Positions 19,586 to 28,524 of a DNA stretch of 58,471 nt are shown here, in pieces (within the stretch, counting starts at the first letter, position 1; every line of letters begins with the position of its first letter). The stretch spans positions 1 to 58,471 of the forward strand of contig NZ_LHZC01000036.1 in the NCBI RefSeq assembly GCF_001580615.1. The letters run 5' to 3'. This DNA comes from Acetobacter malorum. Its GTDB lineage: Bacteria; Pseudomonadota; Alphaproteobacteria; Acetobacterales; Acetobacteraceae. The notes beneath the pieces were generated by a model. The model did no database searches and was not told the DNA's origin. It saw nothing but the letters and a program-made list of their open reading frames with translations. A program made the position numbers and the translations under genes.

Positions 19586-19966
19586 ATGGAAAATATTTAT
19601 TATCTTGAGAGATCTCCGTTGGATGGATCATTGATAACCGCAATAGAATCTTCAGAAAATGGTTATTATATTGTTGGACAATTATATATATTGAAAAATA
19701 AATATAAACGACTAAAGGATGAGTATAAAGTAAAGGTTTTCCATGAAGATAATGTTTACTATGATAAGATAATTAAAGTTAAAAAGCACACATATAAAAT
19801 TGTGTTTTCCAGGTTAAATATCGGAGAAAAACAACCATTATTCACCGCGTATTATGCTGGAGATTTCAGAAATTTTAAAGCATGGTTTTTAAAAGAAGAA
19901 AATCCAGATTTTCTTGATAGAATAGAAGAGGAATTCGGATACAATATTATTGGAGAAACCGAATAA
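19586..19966 (+). CDS. Hypothetical AT-rich protein, partner of DUF3990 gene
   Basis: 126 aa from ATG 19586, 2 bases after the stop of the previous gene; a TTG at 19580 would overlap it. Beta-rich, with many K, Y, I, N residues: DGSLITAIESSENGYYIVGQ, YKVKVFHEDNVYYDKIIK, KQPLFTAYYAGDFRNFKAWF. Acidic C-terminus (DFLDRIEEEFGYNIIGETE). No family recognised. Tight coupling and shared very low GC show it travelled with the DUF3990 gene; antitoxin, chaperone or immunity roles are possible but unproven. Confidence 0.6.
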   Translation: MENIYYLERSPLDGSLITAIESSENGYYIVGQLYILKNKYKRLKDEYKVKVFHEDNVYYDKIIKVKKHTYKIVFSRLNIGEKQPLFTAYYAGDFRNFKAWFLKEENPDFLDRIEEEFGYNIIGETE

Positions 19967-20341
19967 ATATAAAATACATCTTTAACATAGAATATTTTAT
20001 TAATCTGAATCGCCCAGCTAGACTAGTTTTGGGGGAAACATGCTCCATGGTCGCTACAAACTCGGTATGAAAGGAATAATGATCTTAGCTCATCAAGTTT
20101 GATACAAACTGTCTGCGCCTCCATAATTCGCCTGTCTACTCAACAGACACATAAACAGAGCAGACAGACGGCAGACGCCTCTACTCTGACGTAGGGAGTA
20201 GCAGCTCACACTCCAGAAACTGGACATAAGCAGAGTACCGTTGCGGACAGCGAACTGTCGACTTTCGGTCGGCGACTAGCTCAATCAGCAAAAAGCCCTT
20301 AACAATTATTCTTCAATAGGACCCTCAAAGAAAGAGTCACA
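19967..20341. other. 375-base gap between toxin-like genes
   Basis: No gene seen. Composition rises from very AT-rich to about half GC, indicating a junction of different sources. Repetitive AGACAG/CAGAC tracts occur near 20150-20180. Confidence 0.35.
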
Positions 20342-21103
20342 ATGGTGATCAAAGCGTCAGGCATCGTGGATGTATTCTCCCAACCATATGAGCGATGGTC
20401 TTGCCGCGAGGCGACAGATGTGGAGTTTTCCTCCTGTATGAGTTCAGGTCTTCATTTTGCGGAGGCTATGTACGTACAGGATACTCTGGAGGCTAACGTT
20501 ACCAATCCATTTCAAGCCGCATCATCCATGTTGCGAACAGGGGTTGATAATGGCTTGGAAAACCATATTAATTGGGCTCTTGCTCAAAGCGCAGAATACG
20601 CTGCGCTGCGCCGACGTATGCCGCAACCGGATCCCGATGCGCTCGTCGCATACCAAAATAAATTCACAAAAGAGGATATGGCTGCGGCTGACATTGCCAT
20701 CAAGCAGTGTGGAGTCACGTTGGCGGATGGCCAAATGTTGTTTCATGGAGGTTTTTGGGGACATCCTGTTGACACAGTCATCACCACATCACGTCCATTT
20801 TCGACATCATTCTGTCCGCAAGTGGCGTTAAGGAATGCGGAATGGAATGCTAAAGCTTACAATGCCGGTGAAATAAATCTGATGGTTGTTCGAGTTTGCC
20901 AACCACAATCAAAAGCTTATATATTAAGCTTAGACGGTGAAAAGGGGAACGAGAAAGAAGTTGTTTTTGCAAGCGGTGCTAAAATTAGGCTTGTAAGAAA
21001 AACGTTCATCTGCAACAGCAAGGTGTATGGAAACTGGTCTTCGAGTGGAGGGTCTCCATCAAAGGAAGTTCCTGCTTTTGTCCTTGACGTTAATATTTCG
21101 TAA
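20342..21103 (+). CDS. ADP-ribosyltransferase-like protein (STS and E-x-E motifs)
   Basis: 253 aa. The C-terminal half carries the three marks of mono-ADP-ribosyltransferases: GQMLFHGGFWG (H135 where many have R), RPFSTSFCPQVALRNA (STS at 154-156), and NEKEVVFASGAKIRLV (E204-x-E206), in the right order and spacing. The E-x-E form is that of arginine- or asparagine-modifying toxins. The N-terminal 120 residues are helical and may bind target or immunity protein. No signal peptide is seen, so it would act in the producing cell unless delivered. No adjacent antitoxin is evident. AAAGAAAGAG precedes the start. Target unknown. Confidence 0.65.
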   Translation: MVIKASGIVDVFSQPYERWSCREATDVEFSSCMSSGLHFAEAMYVQDTLEANVTNPFQAASSMLRTGVDNGLENHINWALAQSAEYAALRRRMPQPDPDALVAYQNKFTKEDMAAADIAIKQCGVTLADGQMLFHGGFWGHPVDTVITTSRPFSTSFCPQVALRNAEWNAKAYNAGEINLMVVRVCQPQSKAYILSLDGEKGNEKEVVFASGAKIRLVRKTFICNSKVYGNWSSSGGSPSKEVPAFVLDVNIS

Positions 21104-21274
21104 TTGTGATGTTATTAGAAAATATTACGCTGGCAGTATGCGCCTCATGTCAATCATGGAAAACATGTTTTTCTCTATCAGGGAGTCGACCTTTGTGTCT
21201 GTGCTACTGATATAGTGCTGGGGAAAATAGGTTTTCTGGCATGCTGCTTTGAAGCATATTTCCAATGATTTTCT

Positions 21275-21305
21275 CGTGGAAAAATCAATTGCTAATTTTT
21301 CCACG
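21275..21305 (+). terminator. Perfect 11-bp stem-loop, possible terminator
   Basis: CGTGGAAAAAT and ATTTTTCCACG enclose a 9-base loop, about 170 bases after the ADP-ribosyltransferase-like gene. The T-run lies within the stem, so a protein-binding or phage/plasmid cis site is equally possible. The remainder of 21104-21646 holds no gene, but 21590-21646 resembles the usual leader of alphaproteobacterial plasmid parB genes. Confidence 0.4.
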
Positions 21306-21646
21306 TGGCGAAATCAAAATATCAGCCAACCATCATGATATTTACCCGGCAAACTGGACTTATTCATTTGATCCAATACTATTAATATCGTTGTTTATGA
21401 TATTTTATCACACAGCAAAACATGATCGTCGACGTTAAGTATAATGGTAGATTACTTGGCTTTTGATTGTGGAGATCAAAAGAAGACATTCCGCTTGCCC
21501 CCCATTGCCGTCGTTTCCTGCCGGGAAAAGGCTGCGGATTTTGGGCGCGTCCGGGGCTTTTAGAGTCAGAGGGCTGCGGGGATTTTCGTGACGGGTTAAG
21601 AGGGTGGGAGAGAGTCTCCTGTCCGCCCGTCATGGAGTTTTTCGCC

Positions 21647-23473
21647 ATGGCGACCGCTATTCCCAAAATCAGCCTGAGTTCGTCCCGCGATATCCCGTTC
21701 AACCGTCTGGTGCTGTCCCAGTCTAACGTGCGGCGCGTAAAGTCCGGTCTGTCGATCGAGGAACTGGCCCGCGACATCGAGCGCCGCGGGCTGCTGCAGA
21801 GCCTGAATGTCCGTCCCGTTCTCGACGACACCGGGGCTGAGACCGGCACTTACGAAGTCCCCGCTGGCGGTCGGCGCTTCCGTGCCCTTGAACTGCTGGT
21901 GAAGCAGAAGAAACTGGCGAAGACCGCCCCGGTGCCCTGCGTCGTGCGCGAGGCCGGATCGGCCATTCTTGCCGAGGATGATTCCCTGGCCGAGAACGTG
22001 CAGCGGGTGGCCCTGCATCCGCTGGACCAGTTTCGGGCCTTTCGCGACATGCTGGAGAAGGGCATGTCCGAGGAAGAAATCGCCGCAGCGTTCTTCGTCG
22101 CACCGACCGTGGTCAAACAGCGTCTGCGGCTGATGACCGTGTCGGACAAATTGCTGGATATCTACGAGCAGGATGGCATGAAGCTGGAACAGCTGATGGC
22201 CTTTTCCATCAGCGATGATCCTGCCCGTCAGGAACAGGTCTGGGAGATCGTCAACCAGAGCCATAACCGCGAACCCTATGTCATCCGCCGCATGCTGACA
22301 GAAAAGACCGTGCGGGCCTCGGATCGTCGCGTGCGCTTTGTCGGGCTGGAGGCCTATATCGCGGCCGGTGGTCCTATCATGCGCGACCTGTTCGAGGTCG
22401 ATGACGGCGGCTGGCTGCAGGATCCGGCTGTTCTGGACCGGCTGGTCATGGAAAAGCTGCAGGAGGCGGCTGAACAGCTCCGCGCCGAGGGCTGGAAGTG
22501 GGTTGAAACTGCCCTGTCTTTTCCATGGGGCCACACACGGCAGTTCGCGGAGATCGATGGCACGGAAGTGCCGCTGACCGATGAAGAGACAGCCCGTCTC
22601 GAAGCCCTGCATAGCGAGCAGGAAACCATCGAGGCCGAATATGCCCAGGCCGACGAATATCCGGACGCGGTGGATGCAAGGCTGGGCGAGATCGAACAGG
22701 CTGTTCTTGCCCTGGAAGAACGGCCACTGGCGTTCGATCCCGCTGACATGGCGCGGGCAGGCGCCTTCGTCAGCCTCGACAGCGATGGCACGCTGCAGGT
22801 GGAGCGGGGTTTCGTACTGCCCGAGGACATGCCGGCTGAGCCGGAAGTGATCGATAATGCGGATGGTTCGGATGAATACGATCACCCCACGTATGATGGG
22901 CGAGAGGAACGTATTGCTGATTATGGTGGCGACGAAGGCGGAGAGGGCGATAGCATTGTCCCCGACGTCGAGCCCGAGGAGGAAGACGGGATCAGGCCGC
23001 TGCCTGACCGGCTGCTCACCGAACTGACAGCCTGGCGCACGCTGGCCCTGCGGGACGCGTTTGCCAGTAAACCGCACATCGCCCTGACCGAACTGCTGCA
23101 TACGCTGGTGCGTGACGTGTACTGGCAGACACCGGGTGCGGACTGCCTGGAAGCCTATGTCCGCGAAATCCCGCTGCCGGTCCATTCGCCTGACATGCCG
23201 GGGAGCCTGCCAGCGCATGCACTGCGCCAGCGCAATGAGGGCTGGAAGCACGATCTGCCGGAGAACGAGGACGCGCTGTGGCGCTGGATCGACGGTCTGG
23301 ACGACGCCAGTCGCATGGCATTACTGGCCCATTGCCTGTCCTTCGGGGTCAACGCGCTTTATGAGCGCATGCCCGCCTATGGCGCGGTGTCCCAGCGCAG
23401 CGTGACCGAGCGCCTCAAGCGGGCAGACCGTCTGGCCGCAGCCCTCAGCCTCGATCTGGTCGAGGCAGGCTGA
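21647..23473 (+). CDS. parB: ParB-like N-terminal nuclease domain protein, 3'-truncated
   Basis: 608 aa. Residues about 15-110 form the ParB N-terminal CTP-binding domain (PFNRLVLSQSNVRRV, VPAGGRRFRALELLV, ENVQRVALHPLDQFRAF), followed by a KorB-like HTH (EEEIAAAFFVAPTVVKQRLR), an acidic linker (about 390-450) and a C-terminal domain. This long type is typical of integrative and plasmid elements in alphaproteobacteria. It ends abruptly at SLDLVEAG at 23471, where family members continue, because a deletion fused it to a traG fragment. ATG 21647 has GGAG 9 bases upstream. Role: segregation or transcription control of the parent element. Confidence 0.8.
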   Translation: MATAIPKISLSSSRDIPFNRLVLSQSNVRRVKSGLSIEELARDIERRGLLQSLNVRPVLDDTGAETGTYEVPAGGRRFRALELLVKQKKLAKTAPVPCVVREAGSAILAEDDSLAENVQRVALHPLDQFRAFRDMLEKGMSEEEIAAAFFVAPTVVKQRLRLMTVSDKLLDIYEQDGMKLEQLMAFSISDDPARQEQVWEIVNQSHNREPYVIRRMLTEKTVRASDRRVRFVGLEAYIAAGGPIMRDLFEVDDGGWLQDPAVLDRLVMEKLQEAAEQLRAEGWKWVETALSFPWGHTRQFAEIDGTEVPLTDEETARLEALHSEQETIEAEYAQADEYPDAVDARLGEIEQAVLALEERPLAFDPADMARAGAFVSLDSDGTLQVERGFVLPEDMPAEPEVIDNADGSDEYDHPTYDGREERIADYGGDEGGEGDSIVPDVEPEEEDGIRPLPDRLLTELTAWRTLALRDAFASKPHIALTELLHTLVRDVYWQTPGADCLEAYVREIPLPVHSPDMPGSLPAHALRQRNEGWKHDLPENEDALWRWIDGLDDASRMALLAHCLSFGVNALYERMPAYGAVSQRSVTERLKRADRLAAALSLDLVEAG

Positions 23474-24297
23474 CGGAGGATCTTGATGCGGCGGCTCAGC
23501 GGCGGCGGCTCCTGCTGATGCTCGACGAATTCCCGGCCCTTGGTCGGCTGGATTTCTTTGAATCGGCGCTGGCCTTCATAGCGGGCTACCGGATCAAGAG
23601 CTTCCTGATTGCGCAATCCCTCAACCAGATCGAGCGGGCCTATGGGCCGAACAATTCGATCCTCGACAACTGCCATGTCCGGGTGAGCTTCGCCACCAAC
23701 GATGAGCGGACGGCGAAACGTGTCTCCGACGCGCTCGGGACCGCCACGGAGATGAAGGCGATGAAGAACTACGCGGGGCACCGGCTTTCGCCCTGGCTGG
23801 GCCATCTGATGGTTTCGCGCTCGGAGACGGCACGCCCGCTGCTGACGGCGGGAGAAGTCATGCAGCTCCCGCCAGCGGACGAGATCGTCATGGTCTCCGG
23901 CCTCTATCCGATCCGCGCGAAGAAGGCCCGCTATTTCGAGGACGCCCGCTTTCAGGAGCGTATTCTGCCGCCGCCGAAGACCACACGTCCCAAAGATGGC
24001 TGCCCGGATGACTGGAGCAACCACCCTCTTCCGCCCAGACCGTCTGCGTCAGACGCGGCGACTGAAGCGGCGGTGATGGACGACGATGAAGAAGACCCGA
24101 AGCAGTCTGTCCGACGTCGCCAGCCAGAACTGGGTGAGGGAACGGTCGAGAAGAAGGAGCCGATGGAAAATGAATTCGCACCCGACCCGACTGACGAATT
24201 CGACGACATCGCGCCCCGTAACAACCGGATGAACGATCTCATGCGCGGTGTCGCCCGACAGGCATCGCTCGACCGTGGCGACGAGTTGGAACTGTGA
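23470..24297 (+). pseudogene. traG: TraG/VirD4 coupling protein, C-terminal half only
   Basis: Open from the parB junction. LTEDLDAAAQRRRLLLMLDE carries the Walker B strand of the coupling ATPase; YRIKSFLIAQSLNQIERAYG, NCHVRVSFATNDERTAKRVS and LTAGEVMQLPPADEIVMVSG are TraG-family motifs. The N-terminal membrane anchor and Walker A are missing, so it cannot work. Deletion between parB and traG is the simplest explanation. The C-terminal tail is acidic. It is followed 7 bases later by the CopG-like gene, the usual order of tra/trb modules. Confidence 0.85.
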
Positions 24298-24304
24298 GGC
24301 AAGT

Positions 24305-24751
24305 ATGGCGATGGCAAAAAAGAAAGCCCAGATCTCCGTCTATCTCGATCCCGAGGTGATGAAGACCCTCTCCGCCTATGCCGCGCGACGCGCGCAGCCG
24401 ATGTCGCTGATCGTCGAGGCCGCTGTCGCCTCCTTCCTGTCGCCCGACGGGGAGGAGCGCCGCGAGGCTGCAACATCGAAGCGCCTCGACCGGCAGGACC
24501 GGCGCCTTGCGCGGCTGGAGCGTGATATTGGCATCACGGTGGAGACCCTGGCGCTGTTCATCCGCTTCTGGCTGACCACGACCCCACAGCTGCCCGAACC
24601 GGCCGCGAAAGCAGCGCGGGCACAGGCTGCGGCGCGTTACGATAATTTTGTCGCGGCCCTTGGTCGTAGGCTGGCCCAGGGACCGAGACTCCAGCAGGAA
24701 ATTCCAGACGACGTTTCCGATCCTGCCATACAGGATGAACCGGATTCGTAA
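24305..24751 (+). CDS. CopG-type ribbon-helix-helix protein of the conjugation module
   Basis: 148 aa. KKAQISVYLDPEVMKTLSAY, then AARRAQPMSLIVEAAVASFL, forms a ribbon-helix-helix DNA-binding domain (residues about 5-45), followed by a coiled stretch (RLDRQDRRLARLERDI) and a hydrophobic helix (TLALFIRFWLTTTP). This gene normally lies between traG and trbB in alphaproteobacterial elements, and does here. It appears intact, though its partners are broken. Likely a regulator of the conjugation operon. Confidence 0.75.
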   Translation: MAMAKKKAQISVYLDPEVMKTLSAYAARRAQPMSLIVEAAVASFLSPDGEERREAATSKRLDRQDRRLARLERDIGITVETLALFIRFWLTTTPQLPEPAAKAARAQAAARYDNFVAALGRRLAQGPRLQQEIPDDVSDPAIQDEPDS

Positions 24752-24897
24752 TTTCCGCACCCTGCAAGTATTTTTGCCCTGCGTTCCCCTACCGTCCTAC
24801 GACGCATGAATTCCTGTTGAACCGCGTGGTTTCCTGCCTTTCTTAATTGTCCCCGTTGCTGTCCGCGCATCGCGTTCGGCCCGTAGCGGGGAAAAGC

Positions 24898-25466
24898 ATG
24901 TCGGTTTCCAGCATCCATGAAAGGGCCACGGTACGCGGCATGTCCATGCTGCGCACGGCGATGGGGCCAGCGATTGCCCGGCATCTCGCTGATCCTACCG
25001 TGGTCGAGGTCATGCTCAATCCCGATGGGCGGTTGTGGATCGACCGTCTGTCCGAGGGGCTGGGCGATACCGGCGACAGGGTTACGCCAGCCGATGCCGA
25101 GCGCATCGTGCGTCTCGTGGCCCACCATGTCGGGGCTGAGGTGCATGAGGCAGCACCCCGTGTCTCGGCCGAGTTGCCAACCGGCGAACGGTTCGAGGGA
25201 TTGCTGCCGCCCGTTGTGACCGCCCCAAGTTTCGCGATCCGCAAGCCCGCTGTCGCTGTGTTCACGCTCGACGATTATGTCGAAGCCGGGACCATGACAG
25301 CGGGCCAGGCGAATGTCCTGCGCCGGGCTGTATCCGACCGAAAAAACATACTGGTCGCTGGGGGAACCAGCACCGGCAAGACCACTCTGGTCAACGCCCT
25401 GCTGGCCGAGGTCGCGAAAACTGACGACCGGGTCGTGCTGATTGAGGATATGCGCGAACTGCAATG
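24898..25466 (+). pseudogene. trbB: TrbB conjugation ATPase, 3'-truncated
   Basis: The first 190 aa of a P-type (VirB11-like) ATPase: [20 protein letters not shown], the N-terminal domain with [20 protein letters not shown], Walker A VAGGTSTGKTTLVNALL, and the Asp-box strand VVLIEDMRELQC. At about 25466 the family sequence stops and an RND transporter fragment begins, so the C-terminal hexamerisation and His-box part is lost. The frame runs on to 25533 in unrelated sequence. Not functional. Confidence 0.85.
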
Positions 25467-26147
25467 CCGCGCAGCCTCGGGCCGATGCGTCTGGCGGGGT
25501 TCGGGCTGGACAATCTCTCGCTCATGGCGCTGACGGTGGTCACGGGCCTGGTGGTGGATGACGCCATTGTGGTGATCGAGACCGTCACCGGCGAGTTGCA
25601 GAGTGATGAAGGGGATGTTGGCAAAAGCACGCATGACAGCGAGATCCTGATCATCGGCGCTGTGCTTGCCGTCTATCTGACATTGGGCATGCTGTATGAA
25701 AGCGTGTGGCATCCGCTGACCATTCTCTCCACCATTCCCTCGGCCGGGATCGGGGCCATCATGGCCCTCGATCTCTTCGGGTTGCCGTTCTCGGGCATGG
25801 CGGTGATCGCCATGCTGTTGCTGACTGGTATCTCGCTCAAGAACGCGATCCTGCTGGTGGATTTTGCCATCCATGCCGAACGCGAACGCGGCCTGACGTC
25901 ACGGGAGGCCATTCGTGAGGCCTGCCTGCTAAGGTTGCGGCCGATCGTCATGACGACTTTTGCTGCCGCCCTTGGGGCACTGCCGCTGGTGCTGATGGGG
26001 GGCTACGGCATGGAACTGCGCCAGCCGCTGGGCATCGCGCTGATCGGTGGTCTACTGGTCAGTCAGGCCCAGACCATGTTCACAACGCCAGCACTCTATC
26101 TGCTGGTGGCAAGGGGGGCCGCAAAAAATCGTTTTCGCACTTACTAA
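25464..26147 (+). pseudogene. RND efflux pump fragment with internal deletion
   Basis: AGFGLDNLSLMALTVVTGLV with VDDAIVVIETV is the TM4-loop region of an AcrB/MdtB-like pump (DD charged pair in TM4). After GELQSDEG it jumps to the C-terminal membrane half (AVYLTLGMLYESVWHPLTIL, LLTGISLKNAILLVDFAIHA, LRPIVMTTFAAALGALPLVL). About 500 residues between are missing, as is the whole N-terminus. It is fused directly to the end of trbB. Last residues KNRFRTY are not native. Non-functional. Confidence 0.8.
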
Positions 26148-26290
26148 TAGGTTCTTTGTTGCCACGATCACTACATATACGTCTGATAGGCTCCGATAGA
26201 TCGTCGATATCGTCTGATACGAATGATTTCTTTTTCAGGTTTATTTTTGAGAACAAGTCAGGAACATTCGTCTGGACATACGAATATTTT

Positions 26291-26307
26291 GGCGCCATCA
26301 TGGCGCC
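26291..26307. promoter_or_regulatory. 17-bp perfect palindrome, probable operator of RHH-dcm operon
   Basis: GGCGCCAT-C-ATGGCGCC lies 36 bases before the start of the RHH regulator gene (26344). RHH proteins bind such symmetric sites in pairs; the gene right after it is an RHH protein, so autoregulation of the restriction-modification operon is the natural reading. Confidence 0.55.
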
Positions 26308-26343
26308 ATGACCCATGCTACAGAAAATTCGGGAGTTCGCGCG

Positions 26344-26523
26344 ATGGACCGGATCAATCTGCGTCTCTCTACGGAGACATTTGGTGCGATTGATGACGCG
26401 CGCGCAAAAAGGGCTGGAAGAGTGTCTCGTAACACTTGGATAGCGGAAGCGATTGAAGAAAAGCTCGCGCGTGAGGTGGTGTCGTTACAAGAAGATGCCG
26501 TCAGGTCTGCAGCCAATGCCTAG
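26344..26523 (+). CDS. Ribbon-helix-helix regulator of the restriction-modification operon
   Basis: 59 aa. MDRINLRLSTETFGAIDDAR, then VSRNTWIAEAIEEKLAREVV, is a complete RHH fold (strand, two helices). GGGAG 8 bases upstream favours ATG 26344; ATG 26308 would add 12 residues and overlap the palindrome edge. Its 3' end overlaps the methyltransferase start by 8 bases, so it is translationally coupled. It probably acts as a controller protein for methyltransferase/endonuclease timing, a job more often done by HTH C-proteins. Confidence 0.7.
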   Translation: MDRINLRLSTETFGAIDDARAKRAGRVSRNTWIAEAIEEKLAREVVSLQEDAVRSAANA

Positions 26524-27664
26524 TTTTTACGAATTTTTTGCTGGCGGCGGGATGGCCCGTGCGGGACTGGGGGCCGGCTGGACGTGTCTGTTCGCCAATG
26601 ATTTTGATCATAAAAAAAGTCTGAGTTATCAGGCCAACTGGGGGACGGGAGGAGAATTGCGGGTTGGGGACGTCAATGATGTCCGTGTTGAAGACTTACC
26701 TGGTGTTGCGGATCTCGTATGGGGTTCATTCCCATGCCAGGATTTGTCGTTGGCTGGAGGGGGCGCAGGTCTCAAAGGAGAGCGTTCTGGCACCTTCTAT
26801 CCTTTCTGGAATGTCGTGAGAGAGCTCGTTTCAGAGGGAAGATCCCCGAAAATTATAGCTCTTGAAAATGTCATTGGCACGCTGACCTCTCATGGGGGAC
26901 AGGACTTCGACGCTATCTGTCGGGCTCTTGTCGAGACCGGATATCGGTATGGAGCGCTCGTAATCAACGCCTCATTGTTTGTGCCCCAGTCACGTCCTCG
27001 CTTGTTCATGATCGGGGTGCATAAGGATGTGGAAATTCATCCTTCATTGTTATCTCCTGAACCGCTTGACCCGTTTCACACCAATGGATTGAAGAGGGCT
27101 GTTCAGGGAATATCAAAAAAGGCGCAAACTCAATTTTTGTGGTGGAATATCCCCACTCCATCGCATCGGCATACAACTTTCGCTGATCTGATTGAGGAAG
27201 CGCCTACTGGAGTGCTTTGGCATACAGCCAGCGAAACCGAAAGATTGATTTCGATGATGTCCGCCACCAATCTTGCCAAAGTAAATGCTGCAAAACGTGC
27301 GGGCAGGCGCATGGTGGGAGCCATCTATAGACGAACACGTCTTGATGAAAACGGGGCGAAGGTTCAGCGTGCTGAAGTGCGGTTTGACGATATCGCTGGT
27401 TGTCTTCGGACGCCGGCAGGAGGTTCAAGCCGTCAGACGATTATTGTTGTTGACGGCCAAAAGGTTCGGTCGCGGCTAATCTCCACTCGTGAAACAGCAA
27501 GGCTGATGGGGCTCGAAGATCATTACAAGCTGCCTAAGAATTATAATGAAGCTTATCACCTGACAGGGGATGGCGTAGCTGTGCCTGTCGTTCGTCATCT
27601 GGCGCAGCATATCCTGGAACCGCTACTTGGCATGGTTTCCGAAGGGAAACAGGAAGCGGCATGA
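26516..27664 (+). CDS. DNA cytosine-5 methyltransferase
   Basis: 382 aa. Motif I FYEFFAGGGMARAGLGAGW; motif IV GSFPCQDLSLAGGG with catalytic C74; motif VI LENVIGTL; motif VIII/QSRPR (VPQSRPRLFMIGVH); motif IX-X ISTRETARLMGLEDHY and GVAVPVVRHLAQHI. All catalytic motifs are intact. Methylates C5 of cytosine in a specific site. The start overlaps the RHH gene, and its stop overlaps the next gene as ATGA, so all five genes form an operon. The presence of vsr downstream fits a C5 methylase, since deamination of 5-methylcytosine gives T:G mismatches. Confidence 0.92.
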   Translation: MPSFYEFFAGGGMARAGLGAGWTCLFANDFDHKKSLSYQANWGTGGELRVGDVNDVRVEDLPGVADLVWGSFPCQDLSLAGGGAGLKGERSGTFYPFWNVVRELVSEGRSPKIIALENVIGTLTSHGGQDFDAICRALVETGYRYGALVINASLFVPQSRPRLFMIGVHKDVEIHPSLLSPEPLDPFHTNGLKRAVQGISKKAQTQFLWWNIPTPSHRHTTFADLIEEAPTGVLWHTASETERLISMMSATNLAKVNAAKRAGRRMVGAIYRRTRLDENGAKVQRAEVRFDDIAGCLRTPAGGSSRQTIIVVDGQKVRSRLISTRETARLMGLEDHYKLPKNYNEAYHLTGDGVAVPVVRHLAQHILEPLLGMVSEGKQEAA

Positions 27665-28524
27665 CCATTATTCCCTGTAAACAGAACAAGGGATTGCGCG
27701 ATCAAATCGAGAGATTTGCCGAAACACTTAAAACAGAAGCACATAAACTTGGCGATCATGGTTTAGGTGAGCGAGAGTTCTATCAGTCTGGTTTGTTCCG
27801 TGGCGCGATAGAGCGTGTCCGTGGCCAGTTTTCGGCCACTATGCGTGGCAAACGAGAGTTTGTTCAGCATGCGCTGAATCATATGGAAGACGGCGGTTTT
27901 ATTGCTGGATGGGATCTGACAGATAATGCAAACCGTAATGATTATATTGTTCGTCTAAATAGTGGACGTGTTGCTGTTATTGACCTTAAGGGCTGTCTTG
28001 ATGGGAATAACACGAATATTTTTGAACGACCGCCACTCGCTGATGAGTTTGTGATCTGGAGTATCTGTTCCAATCCTGGTGCAGATCCTCAACGAAACGC
28101 TTGGTCGGGCATTCACACACGTCTTAGCGCTGAAATGATTGCGCGGAACCAGCAGGTGGATGGGGTGCTGTTGTGGGATATGGTTTGTGCGACAATTGGT
28201 AGACCTTGCCCAAAATCCGTAGACGGTGATCGGTTGACCAATCTTGGTCCTTTTTGTGTGCCTCCTCCGTGTATCTATCTGTTTCCTGAGAATATCCCTT
28301 CAATTTCTATTCCTTTCGTTAAAGGACGGGATATTGGAGAAGTTGAAATTCTCGCGGCTTTTAATGCTGCTTTTGGTGGATATGCCGAGGAAATCCATCA
28401 TGTCGACTTTCGGATGGAAATGCGAGGAAGTGAGTTGATGCGTCAGACAGTTGTGCGACGTGCTGGCACGATAGAACAGGTCTCAGAAATGACGGCAATT
28501 CGACGAGTTGAGAAAGATTTATGA
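27661..28524 (+). CDS. Restriction-associated protein, probable endonuclease subunit
   Basis: 287 aa, in ATGA overlap with the methyltransferase and the next gene. Motif candidates: NDYIVRLNSGRVAVIDLKGC, where V-I-D-L-K resembles a D/E-x-K active-site strand, preceded by an acidic GWDLTDNANRNDYIV; and DGVLLWDMVC near residue 160. These would give a PD-(D/E)XK-like core, so it is the best candidate for the cutting subunit of the system. Homologues typically travel with DUF4928 genes. Exact family name not recalled. Confidence 0.6.
   Translation: MTIIPCKQNKGLRDQIERFAETLKTEAHKLGDHGLGEREFYQSGLFRGAIERVRGQFSATMRGKREFVQHALNHMEDGGFIAGWDLTDNANRNDYIVRLNSGRVAVIDLKGCLDGNNTNIFERPPLADEFVIWSICSNPGADPQRNAWSGIHTRLSAEMIARNQQVDGVLLWDMVCATIGRPCPKSVDGDRLTNLGPFCVPPPCIYLFPENIPSISIPFVKGRDIGEVEILAAFNAAFGGYAEEIHHVDFRMEMRGSELMRQTVVRRAGTIEQVSEMTAIRRVEKDL

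Noticed and set aside
21596..23251. Minus-strand frame of 551 codons across parB
   Set aside because: The plus-strand ParB domains are clear, and the minus frame has repetitive low-information sequence typical of a high-GC shadow.
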